The notes under the pieces were generated by a model. It was given only the letters and a program-made list of their open reading frames with translations, was not told the origin of the DNA and ran no database searches. Shown piece after piece: positions 55,817-63,952 of a DNA stretch of 64,000 nucleotides (the first letter of the stretch is position 1; each line of letters starts with the position of its first letter). The translations under genes and the position numbers were made by a program. Source of the stretch: Intrasporangium calvum DSM 43043 (GTDB lineage: Bacteria > Actinomycetota > Actinomycetes > Actinomycetales > Dermatophilaceae); NCBI RefSeq assembly GCF_000184685.1, contig NC_014830.1, positions 3,224,001-3,288,000 on the forward strand. Reading direction: 5' to 3'.

Positions 55817-56428
55817 TCAGTCCAGAGCAGCCGCGCGCCACAGCCGGGCCGACGCCGTCAGGTCCTCGGCCATCCCCAGCAGGTTCGCCGCGTGCTCAGC
55901 CGACGTGCTGCCCGGCGAGATGTCCGCCCGCCCCGCCGACACGACCCGACAGAACGCCGCGGCCCGCTCGAGAGCAACCGCCAGGTCGCCACTGAAGACG
56001 CCACGGAGGATCTCGTCGACGAGCCGGCTGATGCCGTCCGGGTCAGGCGGTTCGGAAGCGCCGGCGACGGCGTGGTTGGGGCCTGTGAAGCGGATCCCCG
56101 CCGCGTATTCGCGGGTTGCGTCCGCCGGGGCGCGGCGCACCCACTCACGGAGGACATAGAGGCGCCACAGGGTGCCCGGCAGGCTGCGAGCGGGGCGCTG
56201 CGACCACAGCTCGGCGAGCGTGGACAGCCCGATCTGGTCGACGATCGCGACCAGTCGCTCCGTGACGGCCGGGTCGGCGGCCGCGCGACCGGCGTGGACG
56301 AGCGCCATCGCCGTCTCGTGCGCCACGTGGATCTGCTCGGTCGGGTCGTACGCGCCGCCGTGCGCCTCGAGGGCCGAGGGACTGAAGAACGCCGGCCGCC
56401 TCGGGCTGCGGTACTCGCTGTCGCTCAT
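55817..56428 (-). CDS. Conserved actinobacterial hypothetical protein
   Basis: 203-aa helical protein (IHVAHETAMALVHAGRAAADP..., LAELWSQRPARSLPGTLWRLYVLREWVRRAP, GVFSGDLAVALERAAAFCRVV). I recall a family with this pattern in actinobacteria that is sometimes mislabelled as an RNA polymerase subunit; it has no such domain. Function unknown. ATG is 6 nt from TAGCCT, leaderless-type. Sits just left of tRNA-Lys. Confidence 0.75.
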   Translation of the reverse strand: MSDSEYRSPRRPAFFSPSALEAHGGAYDPTEQIHVAHETAMALVHAGRAAADPAVTERLVAIVDQIGLSTLAELWSQRPARSLPGTLWRLYVLREWVRRAPADATREYAAGIRFTGPNHAVAGASEPPDPDGISRLVDEILRGVFSGDLAVALERAAAFCRVVSAGRADISPGSTSAEHAANLLGMAEDLTASARLWRAAALD

Positions 56429-56434
56429 CCCGGC

Positions 56435-56440
56435 AGGCTA
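56435..56440 (-). promoter_or_regulatory. -10 box for the leaderless hypothetical gene
   Basis: TAGCCT on the minus strand with a 6-nt gap to the ATG. Confidence 0.5.
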
Positions 56441-56530
56441 ACCCCGGGCGGGGACGGCGCCCCACTTCGAGCGCGGAGCGCGAAGCCGTAGACTCCCTCC
56501 GTGATCCGGTGGGGGAACCTCCCGGACCAC

Positions 56531-56606
56531 GGGCCTCTAGCTCAGTGGGTAGAGCATCGGACTTTTAATCCGCTGGTCGTCGGTTCGAGCCCGACGGGGC
56601 CCACCA
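56531..56606 (+). tRNA. tRNA-Lys (anticodon TTT)
   Basis: Cloverleaf visible: acceptor GGGCCTC/GGGGCCC, D-loop AGCTCAGTGGGTAGAGC, anticodon loop CTTTTAA, T-arm GTCGGTTCGAGCCCGAC and encoded CCA. First base pair of the anticodon stem is a T/C mismatch. The integrase gene begins 15 bp after the 3' end, so this is the attachment site. Confidence 0.95.
56576..56606. other. Presumed attL core at the tRNA-Lys 3' end
   Basis: Integration into the 3' half of tRNA genes usually duplicates part of it. Only one copy of this sequence is visible in the window; the other side (attR) must lie beyond the right edge. Exact core length unknown. Confidence 0.5.
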
Positions 56607-56620
56607 CACGTTTCCGCAGG

Positions 56621-57745
56621 TCAAGCAGGGTCCGCGGCATCCGCTTGCCCCTCCTCTCCATCGCTCTGAACCCTGAGGGGGCGCAAAGGGGGCACAAGAC
56701 CGTCGAGAGCAAGCGCGACGGCGTCCAGGTCGTCGCCGAACAGACCGGCGTACACGTCGAGCGTCATGGCCGCCGACGCATGCCCCAACATCTGCTGGAC
56801 GGCCTTGACGTTCGCCCCCGAGGCGATCGCCAACGAAGCCGCAGTGTGGCGCAGGTCGTGCGGCGTGACGCCGACGAGGCCAGCGGCTCGGCAGGCCGGG
56901 TCGAAGACCCGACGCCGCCAGTTGCCCAGGCGTAGCGCCCCGCCTTCCGGAGCGGTGAAGAGCAGGTCATCCGGGCCCTTGCCCCGGCACAGTGCCTCGA
57001 TCTGCGGAGTCAGCGACGGTGGGAACGGGACCGTGCGAGTACGGTTCGTCTTCGGCAACGACCACACCAGGCGACCGCCGACCTCGGTGACGCTCTCGGC
57101 CACGACGAGGCGGCGGCGAAGCACATTGGCTCGGCGCACCCGCAGGGCCGCGAGCTCCCCGAAGCGGAGGCCGCAGAAGGCGAGGACCGCGATGCTGAGT
57201 CCGTTGGTGCCGGCTCCCGCGATGAGGCGAGCTACCTCGTCGGCGTCGAGGAAACGCGGATCCGCCCGGACCGCGCGTGGAAGCTGCACGCCGGCCGCGA
57301 CATTGCGTGCAATCCGCCCATCCTTGACCGACTCGGACAGGATCAGCGAGAGGACGCGGTGCGCCTGACGGACCGTCCCCGCCGACAACCCGCTGGCCGA
57401 CAGGTCGTTGACCCAGTCTCGGACGTCGCTGTGTCGCAGGTCCGCGACCGCCCAGGCGCCGAAGCGAGGCAAGATGTGGCCGCACATGAGGCCTCGGTAG
57501 CGCGTCGCGGTGGACACCTTGAGGTGGGTCAGGCCGCGCGCCCAGCCTTCGGCGACCTCACTGACCCGAACCTTGCCGGCCCTGGGGTCGACGTACTGGC
57601 CTCGGTGGCGCTCGGCCTGCATCTGGTCGAGCCAGCGCTGCGCGTCGACCTTCCGCGTGAAGTTCTTCTTACGCTGCCTCCCTCCCGGGTCGCGCCAGCG
57701 GGCCTGCCAGCCCGGATCCTTCGGGTTCCTGCTGACGCTCGCCAT
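56621..57745 (-). CDS. Tyrosine recombinase (integrase)
   Basis: 374-aa site-specific recombinase. N-terminal SAM-like DNA-binding region (about 55-150), catalytic domain with the RHRY residues: first Arg in FCGLRFGELAAL, HDLRHTAASLA and LGHASAAMTLDVY (nucleophile). ATG at 57745 overlaps the excisionase stop; an earlier ATG adds 10 residues. Transcribed toward the tRNA, typical of AICE-type elements. Confidence 0.93.
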   Translation of the reverse strand: MASVSRNPKDPGWQARWRDPGGRQRKKNFTRKVDAQRWLDQMQAERHRGQYVDPRAGKVRVSEVAEGWARGLTHLKVSTATRYRGLMCGHILPRFGAWAVADLRHSDVRDWVNDLSASGLSAGTVRQAHRVLSLILSESVKDGRIARNVAAGVQLPRAVRADPRFLDADEVARLIAGAGTNGLSIAVLAFCGLRFGELAALRVRRANVLRRRLVVAESVTEVGGRLVWSLPKTNRTRTVPFPPSLTPQIEALCRGKGPDDLLFTAPEGGALRLGNWRRRVFDPACRAAGLVGVTPHDLRHTAASLAIASGANVKAVQQMLGHASAAMTLDVYAGLFGDDLDAVALALDGLVPPLRPLRVQSDGEEGQADAADPA

Positions 57746-57930
57746 CAGCCGGCCTCCCGTTGCTCCCGCGTCCATTGGCGGACCGTCTCGGGGTCGAAAC
57801 GCAGGTGACGTCCGATCCGCATCGCCGGAGGGCCCTCACTGCGCACCCGCCACTGATAGATCGTGGCCACCGGCACGCGCAGGAACCCGCTGACGTCATG
57901 CACGGTCCACAACACTTCTGTCTCGCTCAT
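57745..57930 (-). CDS. Excisionase/HTH DNA-binding protein
   Basis: 61 aa with a MerR-like helix-turn-helix (VHDVSGFLRVPVATIYQWRVRSEGPPAMRIGRHLRF), the form of Xis in pSAM2-type elements. TGATG overlap with int. Confidence 0.88.
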   Translation of the reverse strand: MSETEVLWTVHDVSGFLRVPVATIYQWRVRSEGPPAMRIGRHLRFDPETVRQWTREQREAG

Positions 57931-59477
57931 CTCTCGAGCCCCCTTGCCTGTCGGTCTGATTCGTGACGTCTCGCCGCTCGTTCCTGGGCGTATTCGCGGG
58001 CGCGTGCAGCGGCTGCCTTGGCGAGCTCTGCGTCGCCCTCGGTCTCCCAGCCGGATCCGGCGTAGGTCCACTGCCCGATGACGAGGGTGGTCTCCTTGTC
58101 GTCAGCGAGGAGGTCGTCGAGGTCGCGCACGTCGAGCGTCGTGCCCTGCCTGTTCGCCTCGGTGAGGCGGCGCTGGAACCTCACCCGAGCGCGCCGGAGC
58201 CGACCGAGGGTCACGCTGTAGCGGCGGGACTTGGACGAGAAGTGACCGCGGAAGCCGAGCATGTGCCGCCACTTGCCCAAGAGGGCGTAGGGATGCTCGC
58301 GCAGCGGTATGCCGTCCGCCCGCGCTTCGGCGTGGATGCGGTCTACCGTCTCGGCCAGGACGGCGCGGAGGCGGCGCAGGTGCGAATTGCCCTCACTGAC
58401 TGAGTCGGTCGCGGACTTGGTCGCGTACTTCGCGAGGTAGCCGGCCACCTGCTCGGGCGCCAGCTCCCGGTTGGGGTCATCGACCCGACTCCTGGTCTGA
58501 ATGGGCTTGGTGTCGACCTGGGCCCCGAACCGCAGACGCCGCACCGGATCCTCGTCGTAGAGCGGCGGCGCGTCGAAAGAGACTCCCGCCACGGCCTGCT
58601 CGACCACCCGAGCCAGCAGGGCAGCGGTCAGGCCATCGGGTGCCGGCGCGAAGCCGTCGTGGGTCTTCGGTCCGTCAAGCCGGATCAGGGCGTGGAAGTG
58701 GATCAGGCCCCGCTGCTGGTACTCGGCGACCTTCGCGTACTGCACCGTCGCGCGATCCTTGAGCCGTGACTCGGAGACGCCGAGCGTCCTCGCGAGGGCC
58801 CTGCGGAGGTCGATGGTGAACCGGCGCCACAGCTCGGGAGCCCACCACTGCCAGACAATGTGCCCGAGGTAGTCGTAGCAGTCACCACAGAGCGGCTGCC
58901 CGAGCAGCTCGTCGCCCTCGCCGTGGGTCGCATGGCAGACGGTCGGACGCCCGTGCTCGCACGCCCCCGGCTGTCCCTTCGGGGTGAAGGGCCGGCACTT
59001 CCTTCCATTGCGGGTGCCGTGCACGAGCCCGAACGAGGGTGCGGTCAGGGTCGCGAACACCAGCGGGTTGTCCGACACATGCTCCGGGACGCCCTTGCCG
59101 CCAGTGACGCCGGAGCGGATCAGGTGGAAGGTGTCCGCGGCATACACCCGCGAGCACGACGGGCACTCGGCCGCGCGACGGTTCCCGCCTCGGACGTGCA
59201 GCACCCCGAGCGGTTCGTCGACCGTGGCGAAGGTCGAGAGGACCTCGCCAGTCTGGGCGTCGACCGTGGTGGAGTAGCCACGGAGGCGGATCGGCCTCGC
59301 GCAGTACCCGACCTGGGCGGCCGTCTGCGACCAAGCATCGAATCCCGGCGAGACGAGCCGGGACGTGATCTGCTCCCGGACGGACGGGTCGAAGCCGGAT
59401 AGGTCGAGGGGGTGCTCTGCACCGGCGGGCCCGACGGGAAGGGCGCCCCATACGTGGTCACGGGTCCCCTTGCTCAC
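57927..59477 (-). CDS. Replication initiator of an integrative element (RepSA-like)
   Basis: 516-aa rolling-circle-type initiator. Zn-finger-like Cys clusters (AECPSCSRVY, LCGDCYDY), the HUH-type metal motif GLIHFHALIRLDG and candidate catalytic Tyr in YLAKYATKS. Matches RepSA of pSAM2-like AICEs. GTG at 59477 with GAGGGGGG upstream. Overlaps xis by ATGA. A 15-bp inverted repeat (59506-59551) precedes it. Confidence 0.88.
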   Translation of the reverse strand: MSKGTRDHVWGALPVGPAGAEHPLDLSGFDPSVREQITSRLVSPGFDAWSQTAAQVGYCARPIRLRGYSTTVDAQTGEVLSTFATVDEPLGVLHVRGGNRRAAECPSCSRVYAADTFHLIRSGVTGGKGVPEHVSDNPLVFATLTAPSFGLVHGTRNGRKCRPFTPKGQPGACEHGRPTVCHATHGEGDELLGQPLCGDCYDYLGHIVWQWWAPELWRRFTIDLRRALARTLGVSESRLKDRATVQYAKVAEYQQRGLIHFHALIRLDGPKTHDGFAPAPDGLTAALLARVVEQAVAGVSFDAPPLYDEDPVRRLRFGAQVDTKPIQTRSRVDDPNRELAPEQVAGYLAKYATKSATDSVSEGNSHLRRLRAVLAETVDRIHAEARADGIPLREHPYALLGKWRHMLGFRGHFSSKSRRYSVTLGRLRRARVRFQRRLTEANRQGTTLDVRDLDDLLADDKETTLVIGQWTYAGSGWETEGDAELAKAAAARAREYAQERAARRHESDRQARGLER

Positions 59478-59505
59478 CAGCTTCACCCCCCTCGACGGGT
59501 CCGAA

Positions 59506-59551
59506 GGGTGTGCCGTGCGGGTTGATGCGACCCGCGCCGCACGGCACACCC
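59506..59551. promoter_or_regulatory. Inverted repeat upstream of repSA (origin or operator candidate)
   Basis: Perfect 15-bp arms GGGTGTGCCGTGCGG (59506-59520) and its complement (59537-59551), 16-bp loop, starting 29 bp before the repSA start codon. Candidate double-strand origin, operator or leader hairpin. Confidence 0.55.
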
Positions 59552-59896
59552 GGTCCAAACGGGGCAGCCCAGCCACGAAAGAGGGGATGCCGACGTCGCA
59601 GGTCGCTCACACGCCGGCCACCAAGCCAAGGAAAAGGAAGAAGAGGGCGGACTAGAAGAGGTGTCGTCGGTTGTCGCGGCTGTCTCAGCGGGTGGTGGCC
59701 GTCAGGCCGGGGTGGGGAGCCGACCCCCGGGGCGCATGGCCCGTCATGTTCGTGTCGTCAGCGAGGAGGTTTGTCGTGTCGGTATGTCCGCACTCCCGAC
59801 CCTGACACCGCTCCTGAGGCGACTCCAGAATCTTGCCGAACCTTGACCAAACACTTACTCAACTGCCGATGTGCGAGCGTCTCTCCGGCACCGGCA
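59552..59896. other. Intergenic region between repSA and the LRR-like gene
   Basis: 345 bp beyond the inverted repeat with no credible ORF. A purine-rich stretch lies at about 59620-59660. The repSA promoter presumably lies here. Confidence 0.4.
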
Positions 59897-60871
59897 TCAG
59901 TCCCAAAGAGGTCCAACAATCCGTGCCGCTCGTGGGCCCCTGACCGTGTAGCTCAACGAGTCGTCACTGGTGCTCCACCCGGGCGGGAGGCGCGGGGGTG
60001 TGTCCGCGAGAGGCGCCGTGATCTCTGCCTCGCGGAGTCCGCGACTCGACGCCAAGGACTCGACGTTCGCGACTGGGCGATCGCCGCGGATGACGAGTAT
60101 CGCAAGGCTGGCTAGCTGGCTCAACGGAGTGAGGTCAAGTGGCGATGACTCTGCGGGCAACGTCAAGTCGAGAGTGTGCAATGTGGTGCACCGGCCGAGT
60201 GGCTCGAGCCCCGGGAGTCGGACCGGCGCAAGTCGCAGTTCTTCTAGCTCGGCGGAGGCGATGGCCTCGAGGTCAACGTCCAACGGTGCTGTGGCCGCCA
60301 CGCGGATTATGGAGGGCGTCGACGCCAGGCGTGCCAGCAGGCCGGGATCCTCAGGATCAGGCGGGTCGAAAACCTCAATGTCCAACGTCTCGAGTTCGCG
60401 CAGATCGGTGAAACCGAGTACCCGGCAACCGCCGGTCATCAGGTGTCTGAGCCCGTTCAACGGTGCGACGTCAACGGTGGGGACCCTCGTGGTTCCCTTG
60501 CGGACGCGAAACTGCGCCATGAGCGAAGTCAGGTCGGTGCACTGCGAGACCCATGACAGGTCACGGGTATGCCCTTCGATCTCCAGCCATTGCAGTCCAG
60601 GCAGCTTCGCGACGTCGGGCGGCCGGGCGTTCCCCCGGTTGCGCCACAGGACGCCCGCACAGCCGTAGGCGAGATACGCCGCGTAGCAGTCCTCATCCCA
60701 AGGGCCAGTCACGTCCAACCGCCGGTAGTCGCGGCCGGGGAACAGAATTCGGGTCAACCGATACGTGCGACCACGGCGTGGAACAGTCACTGCAGGAGTC
60801 CCCTCATGTCCAGTACCGCCTCTAGGGCCAGGCAGGGCCCAACCAGCCGGTGGGCGAACGGGCATAGCCAT
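59897..60871 (-). CDS. Leucine-rich-repeat-like protein in the element
   Basis: 324 aa with degenerate LRR-like units (LPGLQWLEIEGHTRDLSWV, LNGLRHLMTGGCRVLGF, LRELETLDIEVF, CTTLHTLDLTL, QLASLAILVIRGDRPV). The N-terminal region GPWDEDCYAAYLAYGCAGVL is shared with the gene at 62002 (GAWTEECSRIYSERRATEVE), so the two are paralogues. ATG 60871 has GGAAAG before it. Possibly immunity- or recognition-type; function unknown. Confidence 0.72.
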   Translation of the reverse strand: MAMPVRPPAGWALPGPRGGTGHEGTPAVTVPRRGRTYRLTRILFPGRDYRRLDVTGPWDEDCYAAYLAYGCAGVLWRNRGNARPPDVAKLPGLQWLEIEGHTRDLSWVSQCTDLTSLMAQFRVRKGTTRVPTVDVAPLNGLRHLMTGGCRVLGFTDLRELETLDIEVFDPPDPEDPGLLARLASTPSIIRVAATAPLDVDLEAIASAELEELRLAPVRLPGLEPLGRCTTLHTLDLTLPAESSPLDLTPLSQLASLAILVIRGDRPVANVESLASSRGLREAEITAPLADTPPRLPPGWSTSDDSLSYTVRGPRAARIVGPLWD

Positions 60872-61008
60872 GATCTTTCCACGCCATACGCAGCCCGAGG
60901 CCGCGCTCTCATGCCGCCGTGCGGTCGTGCCGCGGATCGCGCTCGTCCATCGGCCGATGACCGCCTCCCGGTCCGACCCACTCATGGCTCAGATGGCAGG
61001 CTGACCCA

Positions 61009-61374
61009 GTGGCCCACGTGATCGAACCACCGAACTCCGTAGTGCTGCTGGTCGGCCGCGACGAGTACACGCCACCAGAGTCCCTCGCGGACAGAATCGT
61101 CGCGGCCACGGGCGACTGCGTGGCGGTTGGGGTGCTATCGGTAGACGATGGCGCAACGACCGTGGAACTCGCACCGACGCCACACATCGATGGCTTGAGC
61201 CGTCTCGGTGAGTTCATTCTCGAGACGGAGGGGCGAGTGTCGATCTGTGACGTCTACAACGGCGAATACGCCAGCCTTCTGGTCGAGCCCGGCACGTGCG
61301 CGGTGACCGTGTGGGGCAATGACACGGGCGAGCCGGACGTGGTCGCCTTCGAGGTGAGGCCGGCGGTCAGCTGA
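61009..61374 (+). CDS. Hypothetical protein
   Basis: 121 aa, beta-rich (IEPPNSVVLLVGRDEYTPPESL..., VSICDVYNGEYASLLVEPG, VTVWGNDTGEPDVVAFEV). GTG start; CAGGCT lies about 6 nt upstream. No domain recognised. Located between LRR-like genes in the element. Confidence 0.6.
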   Translation: MAHVIEPPNSVVLLVGRDEYTPPESLADRIVAATGDCVAVGVLSVDDGATTVELAPTPHIDGLSRLGEFILETEGRVSICDVYNGEYASLLVEPGTCAVTVWGNDTGEPDVVAFEVRPAVS

Positions 61375-61390
61375 AACGGCCGCTTCTGCC

Positions 61391-61476
61391 GCGAATGGTG
61401 AGCCCGTCGATCCTGCCGATGAGCGGACGGCGGCACGACAGCAGCGAAGCCGGATCAGAAATCGTCCGGCCCAATG
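61391..61476. repeat. Direct repeat, left copy
   Basis: Nearly identical to 61862-61943. It contains the 3' end of the following hypothetical gene (codons NIGPDDF and stop). Confidence 0.8.
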
Positions 61477-61817
61477 TTCAGCGCGGAGAGCACCGCCTGA
61501 CGTGCTTCCTCAGGGAGCCACTCAACGGTGTAGTCCCCGCGGTGTGCATCATCCTGATCCCATGAGAAGGTTCCCGATTGCATCTCGCGGACGACTGTCC
61601 ACGGGGCATAGTCCTCGTCACGCATCTCGCGATGCCCGTCGGCCCAAACCACGATGAACCAGACCCACCAATGACGACGGCGGGAGAAACTGAGAGGCGC
61701 CCAAAAGGTTCTGACCGTCGTCGCCACATAGCCGGCGACCTCCTCATCACGCCGCAGAACGGCCACGCCGTCACGAAACGGGTCAAGAGCAGGGTCAGGT
61801 TCGGGCTGCTCCAGCAT
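61455..61817 (-). CDS. Hypothetical protein
   Basis: 120 aa, Trp-rich (HWWVWFIVVWADGHREMRDEDYAPWTVV) and acidic toward the C-terminus (WLPEEARQAVLSALNIGPDDF). May be a small immunity-type protein; no family recognised. ATG 61817 chosen; longer in-frame forms run through the right direct repeat. Its 3' end is duplicated 470 bp upstream. Confidence 0.6.
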   Translation of the reverse strand: MLEQPEPDPALDPFRDGVAVLRRDEEVAGYVATTVRTFWAPLSFSRRRHWWVWFIVVWADGHREMRDEDYAPWTVVREMQSGTFSWDQDDAHRGDYTVEWLPEEARQAVLSALNIGPDDF

Positions 61818-61861
61818 GGCGTCTATGGTTCCACTCGGGTCGTCGGACTTCCGGACATGGG

Positions 61862-61943
61862 GCGAATGGTGAGCCCGTCGATCCTGCAGATGAGCGGCGG
61901 CACGACAGCAGCGAAGCGCGATCAGAAATCGTCCAGCCCAATG
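61862..61943. repeat. Direct repeat, right copy (gene-end remnant)
   Basis: Second copy of the 61391-61476 sequence, with small deletions and changes. It includes a copy of the gene end (codons for GLDDF and stop on the minus strand), a remnant of a duplicated gene. Confidence 0.8.
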
Positions 61944-61989
61944 CCAGGGCACGGCGCCTCCGCTGGCCAGCCGCGTCTTTACCACTCAG

Positions 61990-61995
61990 TAAGGT
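61990..61995 (+). promoter_or_regulatory. -10 box for the second LRR-like gene
   Basis: TAAGGT with a 6-nt gap to the GTG at 62002. Confidence 0.5.
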
Positions 61996-62001
61996 GCTGT
62001 C

Positions 62002-62907
62002 GTGGCCAACGTGCTGAGGGTGGTTGCGCGAAGCGCAGCCGAAGGTGGCCGGGGGCGTCGTCCGGGCGCGACGATGTTGATCCGGTCGGGGGCGTGGACC
62101 GAGGAATGCTCTCGGATCTATTCCGAGCGACGAGCCACCGAGGTCGAGTGGCGCTGGAGCACTCGAGCTCGGGGGCGGACGACAGAGCCGCTGCTCTCCC
62201 TGCCAGGCCTGCGCGGTTTGGAGTTGCGGCTGCGTGGCGTGGATGACTCGTGCGTCGCGTCCCTGACTGAGTTGCAGGAGCTATCCCTGATCGGTCCCGC
62301 TGCCGGCAACGCCCTGGACTTGTCGGGCCTAACCCGCGTGCGCCTTGCGGTGATCGATGCGAGACGTCAGGGTGTGACGGGCGTGCGGGGCCTGCCCACG
62401 TTGGAGGTCCTGACGATCTTGGGGTCGGGAGGGGTGGCGGTCGGTGACCTGATCGGCGGGCCCCGCCTGGAGACCGTGATCTGCCAGGGGGACGGCACGG
62501 GCCCGACTGTGAGCCTGGGTGACCTCGGTGAATCCCCGACGCTGAAACGGTTCGAGGTCACCGACCACGTGGTGACAGACCTGTCCGGTCTGCGTGCGCT
62601 TCCGCGCCTGAAAGATCTGGGCCTCATCGGGCCACGCGGCACCGGCGCCGCGGCAGCGTCTGGCTCAGGGCTGGACCTGCTGCCCCTGGCTGAGCACCCA
62701 AGCCTCGAGTGGCTGCGGATCGGCGCTCAAGGGCGCCTACAGAACCTCGACGCCTTGAGCCGGTGTCGGCGACTTCGCAGGCTGTCCGTTGACGAAGACC
62801 ACGTTGATGAGCGCGACGTACGCCGACTCCTCAACGATCACCCGGTCCTCAACGCGTATGAGCGAGTCTCCGGAGTGTGGCACCTGTCGGCCGACGCCGG
62901 CGTCTAG
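62002..62907 (+). CDS. Leucine-rich-repeat-like protein, paralogue of 59897-60871
   Basis: 301 aa with about eight LRR-like units (LPGLRGLELRLRGVDD, LTELQELSLIGPAAGNALDL, LPTLEVLTILGSGGV, SPTLKRFEVTDHVV, LPRLKDLGLIGPRG, HPSLEWLRIGAQGRL, CRRLRRLSVDEDHV). GTG start 6 nt after TAAGGT, leaderless-type; ATG at 62074 is an alternative. Confidence 0.72.
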   Translation: MANVLRVVARSAAEGGRGRRPGATMLIRSGAWTEECSRIYSERRATEVEWRWSTRARGRTTEPLLSLPGLRGLELRLRGVDDSCVASLTELQELSLIGPAAGNALDLSGLTRVRLAVIDARRQGVTGVRGLPTLEVLTILGSGGVAVGDLIGGPRLETVICQGDGTGPTVSLGDLGESPTLKRFEVTDHVVTDLSGLRALPRLKDLGLIGPRGTGAAAASGSGLDLLPLAEHPSLEWLRIGAQGRLQNLDALSRCRRLRRLSVDEDHVDERDVRRLLNDHPVLNAYERVSGVWHLSADAGV

Positions 62908-63052
62908 CCTCGTTGGGGCCGGCGGCAACCGGTGGGCTCCCCGAAGCGAGGGACGTCCGCACATGCCGCCGACCGCTCGGCGACATGCCCGCCCTTCGTC
63001 ACAATGTGGTGTCGCCGCCGAGCAAGGTGACATTCCGACCCTTGTGCAGCCC

Positions 63053-63058
63053 TAGGTT
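63053..63058 (+). promoter_or_regulatory. -10 box for the lipoprotein gene at 63065
   Basis: TAGGTT with a 6-nt gap to the ATG. Confidence 0.55.
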
Positions 63059-63064
63059 GCGGGC

Positions 63065-63619
63065 ATGTCAGCGACTCGCAGGCTCGCCGCTAGCGCAGTC
63101 GCGCTCATTGCCGGGGTTGCGCTGGCTGCCTGCGGCCCGCCCAGCACCGGAACGATCGGCGTGGGCGTCGATGCTGCGGGTCGACCGATCGGCTACTTGC
63201 ACATCTGTCCCGGAGCCCACATGGACCGCGCCTTCGTGTTGGCCGAGCCCGCCGATGACAACAGCCCTGCCGTCGCAGCGTGGGATGCGAAACCTGCCGC
63301 CACCGGTTCCACGTCCTGGTCGTTCAGCGAACCCACCAGCGGCTGGGTAACCACGCACCCTCCAACGACGCTGAAGCCAGGGGTCGTCTACCACCTCGCA
63401 GCCGGCGCGGAGGACGGGTCAGGCTCCAGCGGATACGTCCTATTCACCGTCGAGGAACTCAAGAAGATGAAGCCCGGACAGGTGCGGATCTACGACTTCA
63501 CACGGCCACTGCCAGCCGGCGAGCCGACCGGCAATCTGAAGCAGCAAGCTCGCGACGAGAACAACGACTTCATGCGAGTCGTCTCGCGTCGGGAGTTCGA
63601 GCAGTCACCCTGCTACTAG
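63065..63619 (+). CDS. Putative lipoprotein of unknown function
   Basis: 184 aa. Signal peptide with lipobox ALAAC (Cys about 23), then GPPSTGTIGVGVDAAGRPIG and a beta-rich domain ending in a Cys (SPCY). Leaderless-type ATG. No family recognised; lies in the integrated element or its right flank. Confidence 0.75.
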   Translation: MSATRRLAASAVALIAGVALAACGPPSTGTIGVGVDAAGRPIGYLHICPGAHMDRAFVLAEPADDNSPAVAAWDAKPAATGSTSWSFSEPTSGWVTTHPPTTLKPGVVYHLAAGAEDGSGSSGYVLFTVEELKKMKPGQVRIYDFTRPLPAGEPTGNLKQQARDENNDFMRVVSRREFEQSPCY

Positions 63620-63763
63620 TTGAGCCAGTGGCCCCCCGTCCGCAACGGCCGGAGGGCTCAAGCACGCGCCCGAGTTTCGGCTTTGGACACCAGTTGCAAG
63701 GTGGCCTTTACCGCTCATGCCGCAGGACGCGTATTGGCCCTCGTGGACGCGACGGCCTCCGGT

Positions 63764-63952
63764 TCAGAAGTGCGGCAACTCTCGGCCTCCGATGCGTCGA
63801 AGCTTGTTGTAGCGCCTGCGGAAGATCGCGAGAACAAGGAGGGGCCAGCCCACGATCACCGGCACGAACAACCACCAGGGCCACCCCCACGCATCCTGCG
63901 CTGCTGCAGCCACCACACCCCACATCACCATCCCTAGAAAGCCCAGATCCAT
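63764..63952 (-). CDS. Small membrane protein
   Basis: 62 aa with two hydrophobic segments (residues 3-21 and 26-44) and a basic C-terminus (FRRRYNKLRRIGG). Short and unsupported by a known family; ATG 63952. Could be real but is near the right edge. Confidence 0.4.
   Translation of the reverse strand: MDLGFLGMVMWGVVAAAAQDAWGWPWWLFVPVIVGWPLLVLAIFRRRYNKLRRIGGRELPHF

Noticed and set aside
58300-58320. CAGCGGTATGCCG in repSA
   Set aside because: Too short a match to family A, within conserved coding sequence.
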